Of a stretch of DNA of 64,000 bases, positions 51,058-60,909 are shown piece by piece. The DNA is from Pseudomonas sp. BSw22131. GTDB lineage: Bacteria; Pseudomonadota; Gammaproteobacteria; Pseudomonadales; Pseudomonadaceae. The translations under genes were made by a program, and so were the position numbers. A model generated the notes under the pieces. That model saw only the letters and a program-made list of their open reading frames with translations. It was not told the DNA's origin and ran no database searches. Position 1 is the first letter of the stretch. The number at the start of each line of letters is the position of its first letter. The stretch is taken from assembly GCF_026810445.1 (NCBI RefSeq), contig NZ_CP113949.1, forward strand, positions 4,402,001 to 4,466,000, read 5' to 3'.

Positions 51058-51681
51058 ATGAACACTGCAGCCATCAAAGCTCCTGTTTCTACCACTCACA
51101 TCGCGGCTGGCGAACCTTCACTGACCGAACTCAAGGCCGGGCAAACCCTGCGCCTGCTCGATCTTGAGGGCAATCAGGCGGTCGATACGCTGTTCTACAG
51201 CCTGGCCAATCCACGTGAACGCTATGACGTGCAACGTACGTTGCGTCGGCAGAACAACGTGTATCTGAGCAAAGGCAGCGTGCTGTATTCCAACCTCGGC
51301 CGCCCGATGCTGACCATCGTCGAAGACACCTGCGGCCGTCACGACACCCTTGGCGGTGCGTGCGCGCAAGAGAGTAACACCGTGCGCTACGCCTTGGACA
51401 AACGCCACATGCACAGCTGCCGCGACAGCTTCCTGCGCGCCTGCATCCACGACGGTCGGCTGGGCAAACGTGACATCAGCCCGAACATCAATTTCTTCAT
51501 GAATGTGCCCGTCACTGCTGACGGCGGGCTGACCTTTGAAGACGGGATTTCCGGCGCCGGCAAGTACGTGGAACTGCGGGCCGAAATGGACGTGATCGTG
51601 CTGATCTCCAACTGCCCGCAACTGAACAATCCGTGCAACGGCTACAACCCGACCGCAGCCGAGTTGCTGGTCTGGGACTGA
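51058..51681 (+). CDS. urea carboxylase-associated protein 1-type subunit of carboxyguanidine deiminase (DUF1989)
   Basis: A 207-residue paralogue of the preceding protein. It shares the order of motifs: [15 protein letters not shown], the [16 protein letters not shown] block and [11 protein letters not shown], whose Cys and His residues probably bind metal or do catalysis. It forms the heterodimeric deiminase with the upstream subunit. It starts 10 bases after that gene (ATG 51058). Confidence 0.88.
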   Translation: MNTAAIKAPVSTTHIAAGEPSLTELKAGQTLRLLDLEGNQAVDTLFYSLANPRERYDVQRTLRRQNNVYLSKGSVLYSNLGRPMLTIVEDTCGRHDTLGGACAQESNTVRYALDKRHMHSCRDSFLRACIHDGRLGKRDISPNINFFMNVPVTADGGLTFEDGISGAGKYVELRAEMDVIVLISNCPQLNNPCNGYNPTAAELLVWD

Positions 51682-51812
51682 TGGTGCATCGCTGAGCGTG
51701 TGAGTGAGTGGCGACGGACGACCGTCGCACAGAACGACTAACAGCGGGACGGCCCGCTTCCCATTCGAGACCGGCACAGCGCACAAGCGCGACGGTTTCC
51801 GGGGTTGAGAAC

Positions 51813-54800
51813 ATGTTCGACAAACTGCTGATCGCCAACCGTGGCGCGATTGCCTGCCGCATCCTGCGCACCCTGCGTGACCTGAACGTCGAGGGCGTTG
51901 CGGTTTACTCCGAAGCCGATGCGGCGAGCCTGCACATTCTTCAGGCCGACGAGGCGCACAGCCTGGGCGAAGGCGGCGCCGCCGGGACCTATCTGGCGGT
52001 GGACAAGATCCTCAACATCGCTCAGGCCACGGGCGCCAAAGCGATCCACCCCGGTTATGGATTTCTCTCGGAAAACGCTGCCTTCGCTCAAGCCTGTGAA
52101 GACGCCGGCATCGCCTTTGTCGGCCCGACGCCGCAGCAACTTCGGGTATTCGGGCTCAAACACACGGCGCGAGCGCTTGCCAAACAGCATGGCGTACCCA
52201 TGCTGGAAGGCACCGAATTGCTCGACAGCGTTGAGTCGGCATTGTCGGCGGCCGACGTCATTGGCTACCCGGTAATGCTCAAGAGCACAGCAGGCGGCGG
52301 CGGGATCGGCATGCGCGTATGCCGCAGCGCCAGCGAACTGAGCGAGTCGTTCGAAGCCGTCAAACGCTTGGGCCAGAACAACTTCAGCGACTCAGGCGTG
52401 TTCATCGAAAAGTACATCCAGCGCGCCCGCCATCTGGAAGTGCAGGTGTTCGGCGACGGCAAGGGCGAGGTCATCGCCCTCGGTGTGCGCGACTGTTCGG
52501 TGCAGCGCCGCAATCAGAAAGTGCTCGAAGAAACGCCTGCGCCGAACCTGCCCGATGGTATGGCCGAGGAACTGTGTGCGGCGGCGATCAAGCTGGCGAA
52601 AGCAGTCAATTACCGCAGCGCCGGGACCGTGGAATTCGTGTTCGACAGCGACGATCAGCGCTTTTATTTTCTGGAAGTGAACACCCGCTTGCAGGTCGAG
52701 CACGGCGTGACCGAGCAGGTGTGGAACGTCGATCTGGTGAGCTGGATGGTGCAATTGGCGGCGGGTGATTTGCCGCCGTTGTCTTCGTTGCAGGCGGGGC
52801 TGAAAGCCAGCGGCCATGCGATTCAGGCGCGGCTGTATGCCGAAGATCCGGGCCGGGATTTTCAGCCGAGCCCCGGTTTATTGACGGCGGTGCACTTCCC
52901 CGCCACCGATGGCAAAACGCTGCGCATTGACACGTGGGTCGAAGCCGGTTGCGAGATCCCACCGTTCTTCGATCCGATGATCGCCAAGCTGATCAGTTGG
53001 GCGCCGGATCGGGCCACAGCCAGCGCAGGTTTGGCGCAAGCGCTGAGCGAGAGCCGTTTGTATGGCGTGGAAACCAATCGCGATTACCTGAGGCAGATCA
53101 TTGCCGATCAACCCTTCGCGAGCGGCCAGCCGTGGACGCGCTGCCTGGAGAATCTCGTCTATCGCGCCGACACTGTTGAGGTGTTGAGCGGCGGCACGCA
53201 AACCAGTGTGCAGGACTATCCCGGCCGCTTGGGTTATTGGGCAGTCGGTGTGCCTCCGTCAGGCCCGATGGACAGCCGGTCACTGCGACAAGGCAATCTG
53301 CTGCTGGGCAATCCCGAAGGCTGTGCCGCGCTGGAAATCACCATGAGCGGTCCGCTGCTGCGCTTCAATACCGACGCGGTGGTGGCAGTCACCGGTGCGG
53401 TGATTGCCCTGACGCTGGATGGCGAGCCGCAGCCGATGAATACGGCGCTGCACATCGCGGCCGGATCGACCCTTGCGCTGGGCACGATGCTCGGCGCCGG
53501 TGCCCGCAGCTACCTGTGCGTGCGCGGCGGGCTGGACGTACCGAACTACCTGGGCAGCAAAAGCACGTTTACCCTGGGGCAATTCGGCGGGCATGGCGGT
53601 CGCGCCTTACGCGCAGGTGATGTGCTGCACCTGCTGCCACTGGCCGATCGTTTAGCCGGGCAGTCGTTACCGTCAGCGCAGGTTCTGGACCTGCCTGCCG
53701 TGCGCGATATCCGAGTGATTTACGGCCCCCACGGCGCGCCGGAATATTTCACCGAAAACTACATCGAGACGTTTTTCGCCACCGACTGGGAAGTGCATTT
53801 CAATTCCAGCCGCACCGGCGTGCGCCTTATCGGACCGAAGCCGGAATGGGTGCGGGCCGATGGCGGTGAGGCGGGATTGCACCCCTCCAACATTCACGAC
53901 AACCCATATGCGATAGGCGCCGTGGATTTCACCGGGGACATGCCGGTGATTCTTGGCCCGGACGGTCCGAGCCTGGGTGGTTTTGTCTGCCCCGTGACGA
54001 TCATCGAAGCCGATTTGTGGCAGCTGGGCCAGTTGAAGGCTGGGGACAAAGTGCGGTTTTCGCCGGTCAGCATTGCGCTGGCTCGAACCCTGTTCTGTAG
54101 GAGCCAACTGGTTGGCGAGACCTCGGACTGCGCTGAAGCCCCCTCGCGAATGAATTCGCGCCTACAGAAGATCGGTGGCGCTGCACAAAACGGTGGGAGG
54201 GAGCCTGCTCGCGATGAGGTCGGTACATCCGACACATCTTCGGAAAATGACACATCGCAATCGCGGGCAAGCACGCTCCTACAAAGGATCGCGTTAACTT
54301 CGCCGGTTGTGTTGGACATCGGGAGCGACGACACGCGTCTCGTCGCGCGCCTCTCCGGCGACACTCACTTGTTGCTGGAAATCGGCGCACCAGAGTTGAA
54401 CCTGGTGCTGCGTTTCCGGGGGCATGCGTTGATGCAGGCACTGGATGCCAAATCTCTGCACGGCGTAATCGACCTGACGCCGGGTATTCGATCATTGCAA
54501 GTGCATTACCACCCAGAGCAACTCCCGCTCGCCGACTTATTGAAGATCGTGGCAGGCGAATGGGACGCCGTATGCGCCAGTCAAAACCTTGAAGTGCCCT
54601 CACGCATCGTGCATTTGCCGCTGTCCTGGGATGACCCGGCCTGCCAGTTGGCCATCGAGAAATACATGACGACCGTGCGCAAGGATGCGCCATGGTGCCC
54701 GAGCAATCTGGAGTTCATCCGGCGTATCAACGACCTGCCCAATCTGGATGAAGTGCAACGTACGGTGTTCGACGCCAGTTACCTTGTCATGGGCCTGGGC

Positions 54801-55547
54801 GACGTCTACCTCGGCGCGCCCGTCGCCACACCGCTCGACCCGCGCCATCGCCTGGTCACCACCAAATACAACCCCGCCCGCACTTGGACCGCCGAAAACT
54901 CGGTGGGCATTGGTGGCGCCTACATGTGCGTCTACGGCATGGAAGGCCCCGGTGGCTATCAGTTCGTGGGCCGCACGCTGCAGATGTGGAACCGCTACCG
55001 CGACGTGGCCGCGTTCGATGGCAAGCCCTGGCTGTTGCGCTTCTTCGATCAGATCCGTTTCTACCCGGTCAGCGCTGACGAACTGCTGCGCATTCGCCGG
55101 GATTTCCCGCTGGGCCGTTACCCGCTGCAAATAGAACACAGCACGCTGAATCTGGCCGATTACCAGGCGTTTCTCGCCAGAGAAGCCGAGGGCATCGCCA
55201 GCTTTCGCACCCAACAACAGAGCGCCTTTCAGGCGGAGCGCGAACGCTGGATTGCCAATGGCCAAGCGACGTTCGAGAGCGATGAAGCGGTCGCCGAGCC
55301 AAACGACGAAGCACCTCTGGAGACGGGCCACGTCAGCATCGACAGCCACATCGCCGGCAATCTGTGGCAGGTGCAAGTCACCCTTGGCCAGCGCGTCGAG
55401 GCGGGTGACACGCTGGTGATTCTTGAATCGATGAAGATGGAAATCCCCCTCCTCGCGCCGATCACAGGCGTGATTCGGGAAGTGCGCGTGCAACCCGGAT
55501 CGGCCGTGCGTGCCGGGCAACGGGTGGTGGTGCTGGAAGCGCAATGA
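51813..55547 (+). CDS. uca: guanidine/urea carboxylase (biotin-dependent) carrying an in-frame REP insertion
   Basis: A 1244-residue biotin enzyme that carboxylates guanidine (or urea) using ATP and bicarbonate. Order: biotin carboxylase with ATP-grasp loop (STAGGGGIGMRV, about 155-170), KipA-like AHS2 domain (about 450-755), KipI-like AHS1 domain (about 830-1100), and a biotinyl domain with Lys 1208 in LESMKMEIP. Residues about 761-825 have no counterpart in my memory of the family and are translated REP DNA (54095-54284) lying in the linker between AHS2 and AHS1. The frame stays open. Context (guanidine riboswitch, deiminase pair) favours guanidine as substrate. ATG 51813 is the conserved MFDKLLIANRG start. 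Confidence 0.93.
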   Translation: MFDKLLIANRGAIACRILRTLRDLNVEGVAVYSEADAASLHILQADEAHSLGEGGAAGTYLAVDKILNIAQATGAKAIHPGYGFLSENAAFAQACEDAGIAFVGPTPQQLRVFGLKHTARALAKQHGVPMLEGTELLDSVESALSAADVIGYPVMLKSTAGGGGIGMRVCRSASELSESFEAVKRLGQNNFSDSGVFIEKYIQRARHLEVQVFGDGKGEVIALGVRDCSVQRRNQKVLEETPAPNLPDGMAEELCAAAIKLAKAVNYRSAGTVEFVFDSDDQRFYFLEVNTRLQVEHGVTEQVWNVDLVSWMVQLAAGDLPPLSSLQAGLKASGHAIQARLYAEDPGRDFQPSPGLLTAVHFPATDGKTLRIDTWVEAGCEIPPFFDPMIAKLISWAPDRATASAGLAQALSESRLYGVETNRDYLRQIIADQPFASGQPWTRCLENLVYRADTVEVLSGGTQTSVQDYPGRLGYWAVGVPPSGPMDSRSLRQGNLLLGNPEGCAALEITMSGPLLRFNTDAVVAVTGAVIALTLDGEPQPMNTALHIAAGSTLALGTMLGAGARSYLCVRGGLDVPNYLGSKSTFTLGQFGGHGGRALRAGDVLHLLPLADRLAGQSLPSAQVLDLPAVRDIRVIYGPHGAPEYFTENYIETFFATDWEVHFNSSRTGVRLIGPKPEWVRADGGEAGLHPSNIHDNPYAIGAVDFTGDMPVILGPDGPSLGGFVCPVTIIEADLWQLGQLKAGDKVRFSPVSIALARTLFCRSQLVGETSDCAEAPSRMNSRLQKIGGAAQNGGREPARDEVGTSDTSSENDTSQSRASTLLQRIALTSPVVLDIGSDDTRLVARLSGDTHLLLEIGAPELNLVLRFRGHALMQALDAKSLHGVIDLTPGIRSLQVHYHPEQLPLADLLKIVAGEWDAVCASQNLEVPSRIVHLPLSWDDPACQLAIEKYMTTVRKDAPWCPSNLEFIRRINDLPNLDEVQRTVFDASYLVMGLGDVYLGAPVATPLDPRHRLVTTKYNPARTWTAENSVGIGGAYMCVYGMEGPGGYQFVGRTLQMWNRYRDVAAFDGKPWLLRFFDQIRFYPVSADELLRIRRDFPLGRYPLQIEHSTLNLADYQAFLAREAEGIASFRTQQQSAFQAERERWIANGQATFESDEAVAEPNDEAPLETGHVSIDSHIAGNLWQVQVTLGQRVEAGDTLVILESMKMEIPLLAPITGVIREVRVQPGSAVRAGQRVVVLEAQ
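54095..54284. repeat. REP cluster inside the carboxylase gene
   Basis: Four units: forward CTGTAGGAGCCAACTGGTTG (54095), reverse GAATGAATTCGCGCCTACAG (ending 54167), forward GTGGGAGGGAGCCTGCTCGC of the second class (54193), and reverse CAAGCACGCTCCTACAA (ending 54284). Elsewhere in the window the same units are intergenic. Here they are translated without a stop codon. Confidence 0.85.
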
Positions 55548-55584
55548 AGCGGTTTAACTTTTCTGACGAATACGGAATACAGCC

Positions 55585-57395
55585 ATGAATCCGAACCTTT
55601 CTTCATTCGACCTGCGACTGGACAGCGTGCGTGCGGCTTACCAAAGCGCCAGCCAGACGCCGCGTCAACTGATCCTCTCACTGCGCGATAAAGCGGCGGC
55701 GTTGAACCCGACTATCACCTGTTCATTTACCTGCTGAGCGCCGAGGAACTGGAGCCGTATCTGGTGGCGCTGGAAGGCCGTGAGCTCAAAGACCTGCCGC
55801 TGTACGGCGTGCCATTCTCGATCAAGGACAACATTGATCTGGCCGGTGTGCCCACCACCGCCGCCTGTCCCGACTTTACTTATCTGCCCGAGCGCTCGGC
55901 AACCATCGTCGAGCAACTGATCAGCCTGGGCGCGATCCCGATGGGCAAAACCAATCTGGACCAGTTCGCCACCGGTTTGAATGGCAGTCGCTCGCCCTAC
56001 GGTGCATGCCCCAACAGCGTGAACATGGACTATCCCTCCGGCGGCTCCAGCGCCGGGTCGTCGCTGGCCGTGGCCTTGGGCGTGTCCAGTTTTGCACTGG
56101 GCACCGACACCGCAGGCTCAGGCCGTGTGCCTGCCGGCCTGAACAATCTGGTGGGCATGAAAGCCAGCAAGGGGCTGATCTCGACAGCCGGCGTGGTGCC
56201 TGCTTGCCGTACGCTCGATTGCGTCACCACTTTTACCGCAACCGCTCGCGAGGCCAGCCAGTTGCTGGCATTGACTGCGCGCCTCGACCCACGCGACGAG
56301 TACAGCCGCAGCAATCCGTCATGGAACGACGGCTCGGCGTTCGGTACGGCCCGACCGTTTCGTTTCGGTGTGCCGCGTGCGCAGGACCTGGCCTTTTTTG
56401 GCTGCGAGCAGGGGCCGCTGCTGTTTGGCGATGCTATCGATCAATTGACCGCCATGGGCGGCGAGCCTGTGACGCTGGACCTGTCGCCGTTTCTGGAAGC
56501 GGCACGTCTGCTGTACGAGGGGCCGTGGGTCGCGGAGCGTTACAGCGTCGTCGAAGCGCTGATGAACACCACTCCCGAAGCGGTGTTGCCGGTGATTGCA
56601 GCGGTCCTCGCCAAGGCGTCTTCGGTGACAGGCGTGCAGACCTTTCGCGCGCAGTACCGTTTGCAAGCGCTGAAAGCCCAGTGCGACCGGCTGCTCGATG
56701 GCCTGGACTTCGTCGTCACCCCCACCATCGGCCGCCCGGTGACACTGGCCGAACTGCACGAGGAGCCCGTACTGCGCAATTCGGAGCTGGGTTACTACAC
56801 CAACTTCGTCAACCTGCTCGATTACGCCGCCGTCGCGGTGCCCACCGCTTTCATGAACAACGGCATGCCGTGGGGTGTGACCGTGTTTGGCCGCGCGTTC
56901 ACTGATCAGTATTTGCTGAGCGTCGCTCAAGGGTTGCAAGCGGTGACCGAGTTGCCGTTGGTGGGCAGGCAGACGCTGGTCGCCTCCCCGCTGGCCAATC
57001 CTGCGCGCAGTGACATGACCCGACTGGTGGTGTGTGGCGCGCATCTTGACGGTCTGGCGCTCAATTGGCAGCTCAAGCAACGCGGCGCTCGCCTGATTGA
57101 ATCGACGCAAAGCTCGCCGGACTATCAGCTGTACGCGCTGGCAGGCGGGCCACCGTTTCGGCCGGGTATGGTCCGTGTCCATCAAGGCGGCGTGGCGATT
57201 GAAATCGAAGTCTGGGAGCTGCCCAGCCGGGAGTTGGGTTCATTTCTCACCGGCATTCCGGCGCCTTTGGGCTTGGGCAAGGTGCAACTGGCAGACGGTC
57301 GCTGGGAAACCGGCTTCATCTGCGAAAACCATGGCCTGGAAGGCGCGACAGACATCAGCCATTTTGGCGGCTGGCGGGCCTACCTGAAGAGCTGA
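55585..57395 (+). pseudogene. atzF: allophanate hydrolase AtzF with a 1-base frameshift near the 5' end
   Basis: The enzyme splits allophanate into ammonia and CO2, the last step of this pathway. From ATG 55585 the protein begins as AtzF does (MNPNLSSFDLRL) but meets a stop at 55735. At about 55710 a single missing base explains it: restoring one base after AACCC rejoins the frame as NPDYHLFIYLLSAEEL and continues to 57395. The downstream frame alone (from GTG 55764, 543 codons) keeps the amidase Lys in FSIKDNIDL, the SGGSSAGSS and GTDTAGSGRVPA serines, and the C-terminal decarboxylating AtzF domain. Either a real mutation or a sequencing error; a truncated product might still be made from an internal start. 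Confidence 0.85.
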
Positions 57396-57515
57396 TGCCA
57401 AGGTTGCAGGCGCGACTTTCGCCTCGTTTGGAGGGCTGCGGTATATAGGTAATCCAGCCCTCAATCCCTCGCATGACAGAGTGAACCTCCCGATCACTCT
57501 GTCCATGCCTATCCC

Positions 57516-60500
57516 ATGAAAGACCACTGGAACGCACCCCACCTCGACGGACTTGCCCTTCAAAGCAACGATTCAAGCGCATCGAGTTCACCCGGTCTGA
57601 CACCGCCTTTTGCTGACATGGCGCCGTTGATGCCGGTCGCCGTGCCTGCCGACACGGTCCACACCCTCAATCACAAAGCGCTCAGCCGTCTGCGAAACAG
57701 CCCGGCGTGCAAACTGCTGAAGGGCTCGATCTGGACACTGCACGCCTGTCAGCTCGACATGGACTGCCCCCCGACACCGTTCGGCTTCATTGATCAGAAG
57801 CTCAGCCAGCTATTGCTTGATGAAGGTCTCGGCACGCTGTCATCTGGCGCGCTGCAGATTGAGTTCTTTACCGACACGAACCCCGCCATAGCGCAAGACG
57901 GACGCGAGCAACATGCCTGCCGGCTGACCGTAAAGGCGCTGGCGCATGCATCGCTGGATCCTCGCCGGTTTATGGGCCTGATTCGTTGCGTGGAAGCCGA
58001 TCGTCCGCTCCATCCTGACGCGCCGAAACTGACCATCAAAAAGCTGATCGACCTGATTTCGCGCTCAACATGGAGCACCGACTATCAGGCGCAGCTGGAA
58101 GCGTTTTGGGACAGCTACCAGAACCCTTATCGGAACCTCGCCAAACTCTCGTTCATCGACGGGATCTGGCGCTTGCACAAGCAGCAAAAGATCAGTCTCG
58201 ATGCCTATCACCTGGGGCTGGAGGCGTTGGGGCTCAGCACGTTTCCGACTTCGCTGGACGACCTGATGACGGGAGTGAATGGCCAGCGTTCCGTCCTAAG
58301 TCTGGTCATGCTCGACGACGAGATTGTGCCAGGCATTTTTCAGCTGAAATCCAGAAACACCTCCCACTGCTACCTCCACACACTGGGCGATCAACCCCAG
58401 TGTCTCGAATACATCAGTGCAGACAGCCCTTGGCGTGAGCAGCCGCTACTCGATGTGATGAATCGTTCGGACTGGCACAGGCACTACATTGATATAACCG
58501 GGAAGTCCGGCAGCGCCGCACGCTTGACGATGGTTGAATGCACCGAAGACCTGTTCACGGCCCTGACCCGCGCGCAACGGGGGTTTGTATCGAGGAGCCT
58601 TGAATCAGGCGACATCCCGGAAGACGACGCTGACACTGCCGAACACAATGAACTGTTGCTGATGCCAATCAATCCGGGGCTGAAACTGGTCAGCGTGGTT
58701 GATCTGTGGGGAGAGGACAGCAACGTTCGCGCAGGACTTCCTGACCCGCTGGCGACCGCCAAACAGTTAATGCAGCGCTGGCTGGAACGCAGCCATCATC
58801 TGACCGTAAGCGTTGATCACGTTTACGTGCGCTACGTGCGGGGAGATTCCGCCACAACACTGGGCCATGCACGTGCGCCCGTCACCCTCGTCGAAGTGCC
58901 TAGCGAATCACCCGTCAGTCTCGGCCAGGCGCTGATGGACAACTATCGCGTTGCGCACCCCGTTGGCTTCATCGATAACGGTGGGCGCAGTGTGGTGTAC
59001 GTCGACTCTACCGGACAAGGCACCTGGACCGCCGCCAATGAACTGCCCATAAGCGCAGACGCTGTCGAGGCGCAGATTCGGAGTATCGACTTGCTGGCGG
59101 TTATCTCACGCCAGCTCCAGCGGTTCTGGGATCAGAAAGGCAGCGCAGTCGAACACTCGCTGCGCACCACCTTCATGACCCAGGCGCTGCTGAGCCTCAA
59201 AATGGGCGAGTTGTCACGCAGCGGTTTCGACACGTTGGTCAACGTGCTGGAAGAATCCGCCGGAGCCCCTGGCGTCGGTCACACACGCTGGTCGGCCCTG
59301 GGTCTTCACGTGAAGCAACCGCTGCTCCCCGGCTCGCGCTGCGTGTGCTGCATCGGCCTGATGGAGTTCAGCCACGATCAGAAGGCTGGCAGCATTCTTT
59401 ATCAAGCGGGCCAGGAGGCGCCCTTCTTCGAATACAAAAGCGGCGACGAGCTTGGCGCGCATCTGACGCGCGCCGCTGCCAACGAGCACTGGCGAGCGAC
59501 ACTGCTCAACTATCTGCCCACCAGGGACCAGACACGCGTGAGTTACCTGCTGACGCTATGGGGGCGAGTGCGCGCGTTCCCAAAGCCAGCGTCCGATCTG
59601 CGCCCGTGGCTGGATGCGCTTTACCATGAGGACGTCCATCAAACCAAGGCCGGAAAACTCTGCGATCACGGGCGGGCGATGTCACCCTTCGCCTTCATGC
59701 GCCAGAGCATGCACGATCATTCAATCAGTGACGCCGAAGACAGTGTCATCACTTCAACCCAGGTGTCGCTACGCAGTTGGACCCAGCGGCTTGATCGCCT
59801 GCAAGTGATGTTGACGCCGTTGTCGCTGCTGCTCACACCGGCCACGCTTGCATCAATGGTGGCCAGCGCAGGTACGCTTTATCTGAACGCCAAAGCGGCA
59901 ACGCTACCGGGCGATCGCTCGCAGGACACAAAACAGCTGCTGCTGACGGCGCTTTCGCTGGGACTCCTGAGCATGGGCACGCTGACGCCCAAACTGCTGC
60001 GAGCGCTGCGAACCTTCACCACGACCCGCCCCGTTACCTCGCCGATGACGCAACCGACGCCGCCCCTTGTGCGCGGATTCAACCAGCGGCTGCAGCGCTC
60101 GATGGCCGCTCGCAACACTCGGCTGGAGCGCTTTTTTGGCAGCGGCAGCTTGCTCAAGACCTGGACGCTCCCTGCCTATCAGAACGTTGCAACGCTGGTA
60201 GTCAAGGCCTGGAAACTGGAGCGCAAGTTCTTGCTGTGGACTTCCCACGGCAGCCAGGCCCGCACGCTGGTGGTGAGCACCCATGGCTATCACCTGCCGT
60301 GGAGCAAAACGGCGGCCATTCCCAATGGCACCGAATTACGCACGTACGTGCCTCACGGATTCGAGCTGATCGACCCGAAACTGCACAGGGTCGTCAGCCA
60401 GGGCGTACAGCCTTACTCGATTTTGACCAGCGGCAAAAACACGCCGGGGCCTGCCTCCAGTCACCTGCCCGACTGGCAACTCACCGACAAAGCGCTGGCA

Positions 60501-60839
60501 GGCACTTCCCAGACCGGCCGGATCAAAAATTACACGCTGAGCAAATTTCAAAGCGAACGGTACGAAAGCTATCGAGATATCGGCAATGTCGTGCAGCACA
60601 GCCGCCAATCGCCCTTTTTCGGGAAGCTGATGTCGACACCCATGGACGTACTGACCGTCAGAAACCGCTTCGGCAGAAGCAACCCTACGCTTGAAGATCT
60701 GTTTGCAGGCCTGTCACGCCAAGGCATTCACTACGACCATATTCTGTTGCTGCATTGCCGTTGCTCCGCCATAAGCTCGGCGCTAGGCCTATCGCCTGCG
60801 TTTCGTGCCCCGCTCGGCAGCACACCCATCAGCCCGTGA
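57516..60839 (+). CDS. large DUF6543 (dermonecrotic-toxin-like) protein with Stv-like C-terminal domain
   Basis: A 1107-residue protein with no signal peptide. The long N-terminal part (about 40-700) resembles the DUF6543 'dermonecrotic toxin' region common in Pseudomonas toxins and effectors. Two hydrophobic segments (about 762-797 and 806-830) could insert into a membrane. The last about 190 residues form a separate domain: VVSTHGYHLPW with a conserved-looking His (about 922), PNGTELRTYVPHG, DVLTVRNRFG, and ILLLHCRC with Cys about 1080. This resembles what I recall of the 'putative adhesin Stv' family; His plus Cys would suit a cysteine-hydrolase-like fold, but activity is unknown. No ribosome-binding site is clear and no immunity gene is obvious next to it. 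Confidence 0.65.
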   Translation: MKDHWNAPHLDGLALQSNDSSASSSPGLTPPFADMAPLMPVAVPADTVHTLNHKALSRLRNSPACKLLKGSIWTLHACQLDMDCPPTPFGFIDQKLSQLLLDEGLGTLSSGALQIEFFTDTNPAIAQDGREQHACRLTVKALAHASLDPRRFMGLIRCVEADRPLHPDAPKLTIKKLIDLISRSTWSTDYQAQLEAFWDSYQNPYRNLAKLSFIDGIWRLHKQQKISLDAYHLGLEALGLSTFPTSLDDLMTGVNGQRSVLSLVMLDDEIVPGIFQLKSRNTSHCYLHTLGDQPQCLEYISADSPWREQPLLDVMNRSDWHRHYIDITGKSGSAARLTMVECTEDLFTALTRAQRGFVSRSLESGDIPEDDADTAEHNELLLMPINPGLKLVSVVDLWGEDSNVRAGLPDPLATAKQLMQRWLERSHHLTVSVDHVYVRYVRGDSATTLGHARAPVTLVEVPSESPVSLGQALMDNYRVAHPVGFIDNGGRSVVYVDSTGQGTWTAANELPISADAVEAQIRSIDLLAVISRQLQRFWDQKGSAVEHSLRTTFMTQALLSLKMGELSRSGFDTLVNVLEESAGAPGVGHTRWSALGLHVKQPLLPGSRCVCCIGLMEFSHDQKAGSILYQAGQEAPFFEYKSGDELGAHLTRAAANEHWRATLLNYLPTRDQTRVSYLLTLWGRVRAFPKPASDLRPWLDALYHEDVHQTKAGKLCDHGRAMSPFAFMRQSMHDHSISDAEDSVITSTQVSLRSWTQRLDRLQVMLTPLSLLLTPATLASMVASAGTLYLNAKAATLPGDRSQDTKQLLLTALSLGLLSMGTLTPKLLRALRTFTTTRPVTSPMTQPTPPLVRGFNQRLQRSMAARNTRLERFFGSGSLLKTWTLPAYQNVATLVVKAWKLERKFLLWTSHGSQARTLVVSTHGYHLPWSKTAAIPNGTELRTYVPHGFELIDPKLHRVVSQGVQPYSILTSGKNTPGPASSHLPDWQLTDKALAGTSQTGRIKNYTLSKFQSERYESYRDIGNVVQHSRQSPFFGKLMSTPMDVLTVRNRFGRSNPTLEDLFAGLSRQGIHYDHILLLHCRCSAISSALGLSPAFRAPLGSTPISP

Positions 60840-60909
60840 ATAATCTCCCACCCGGCCCATTGCAAAAAATCGATGCGGTCGTGGCGGGATAAGGTGGCGG
60901 CACGCTAGC

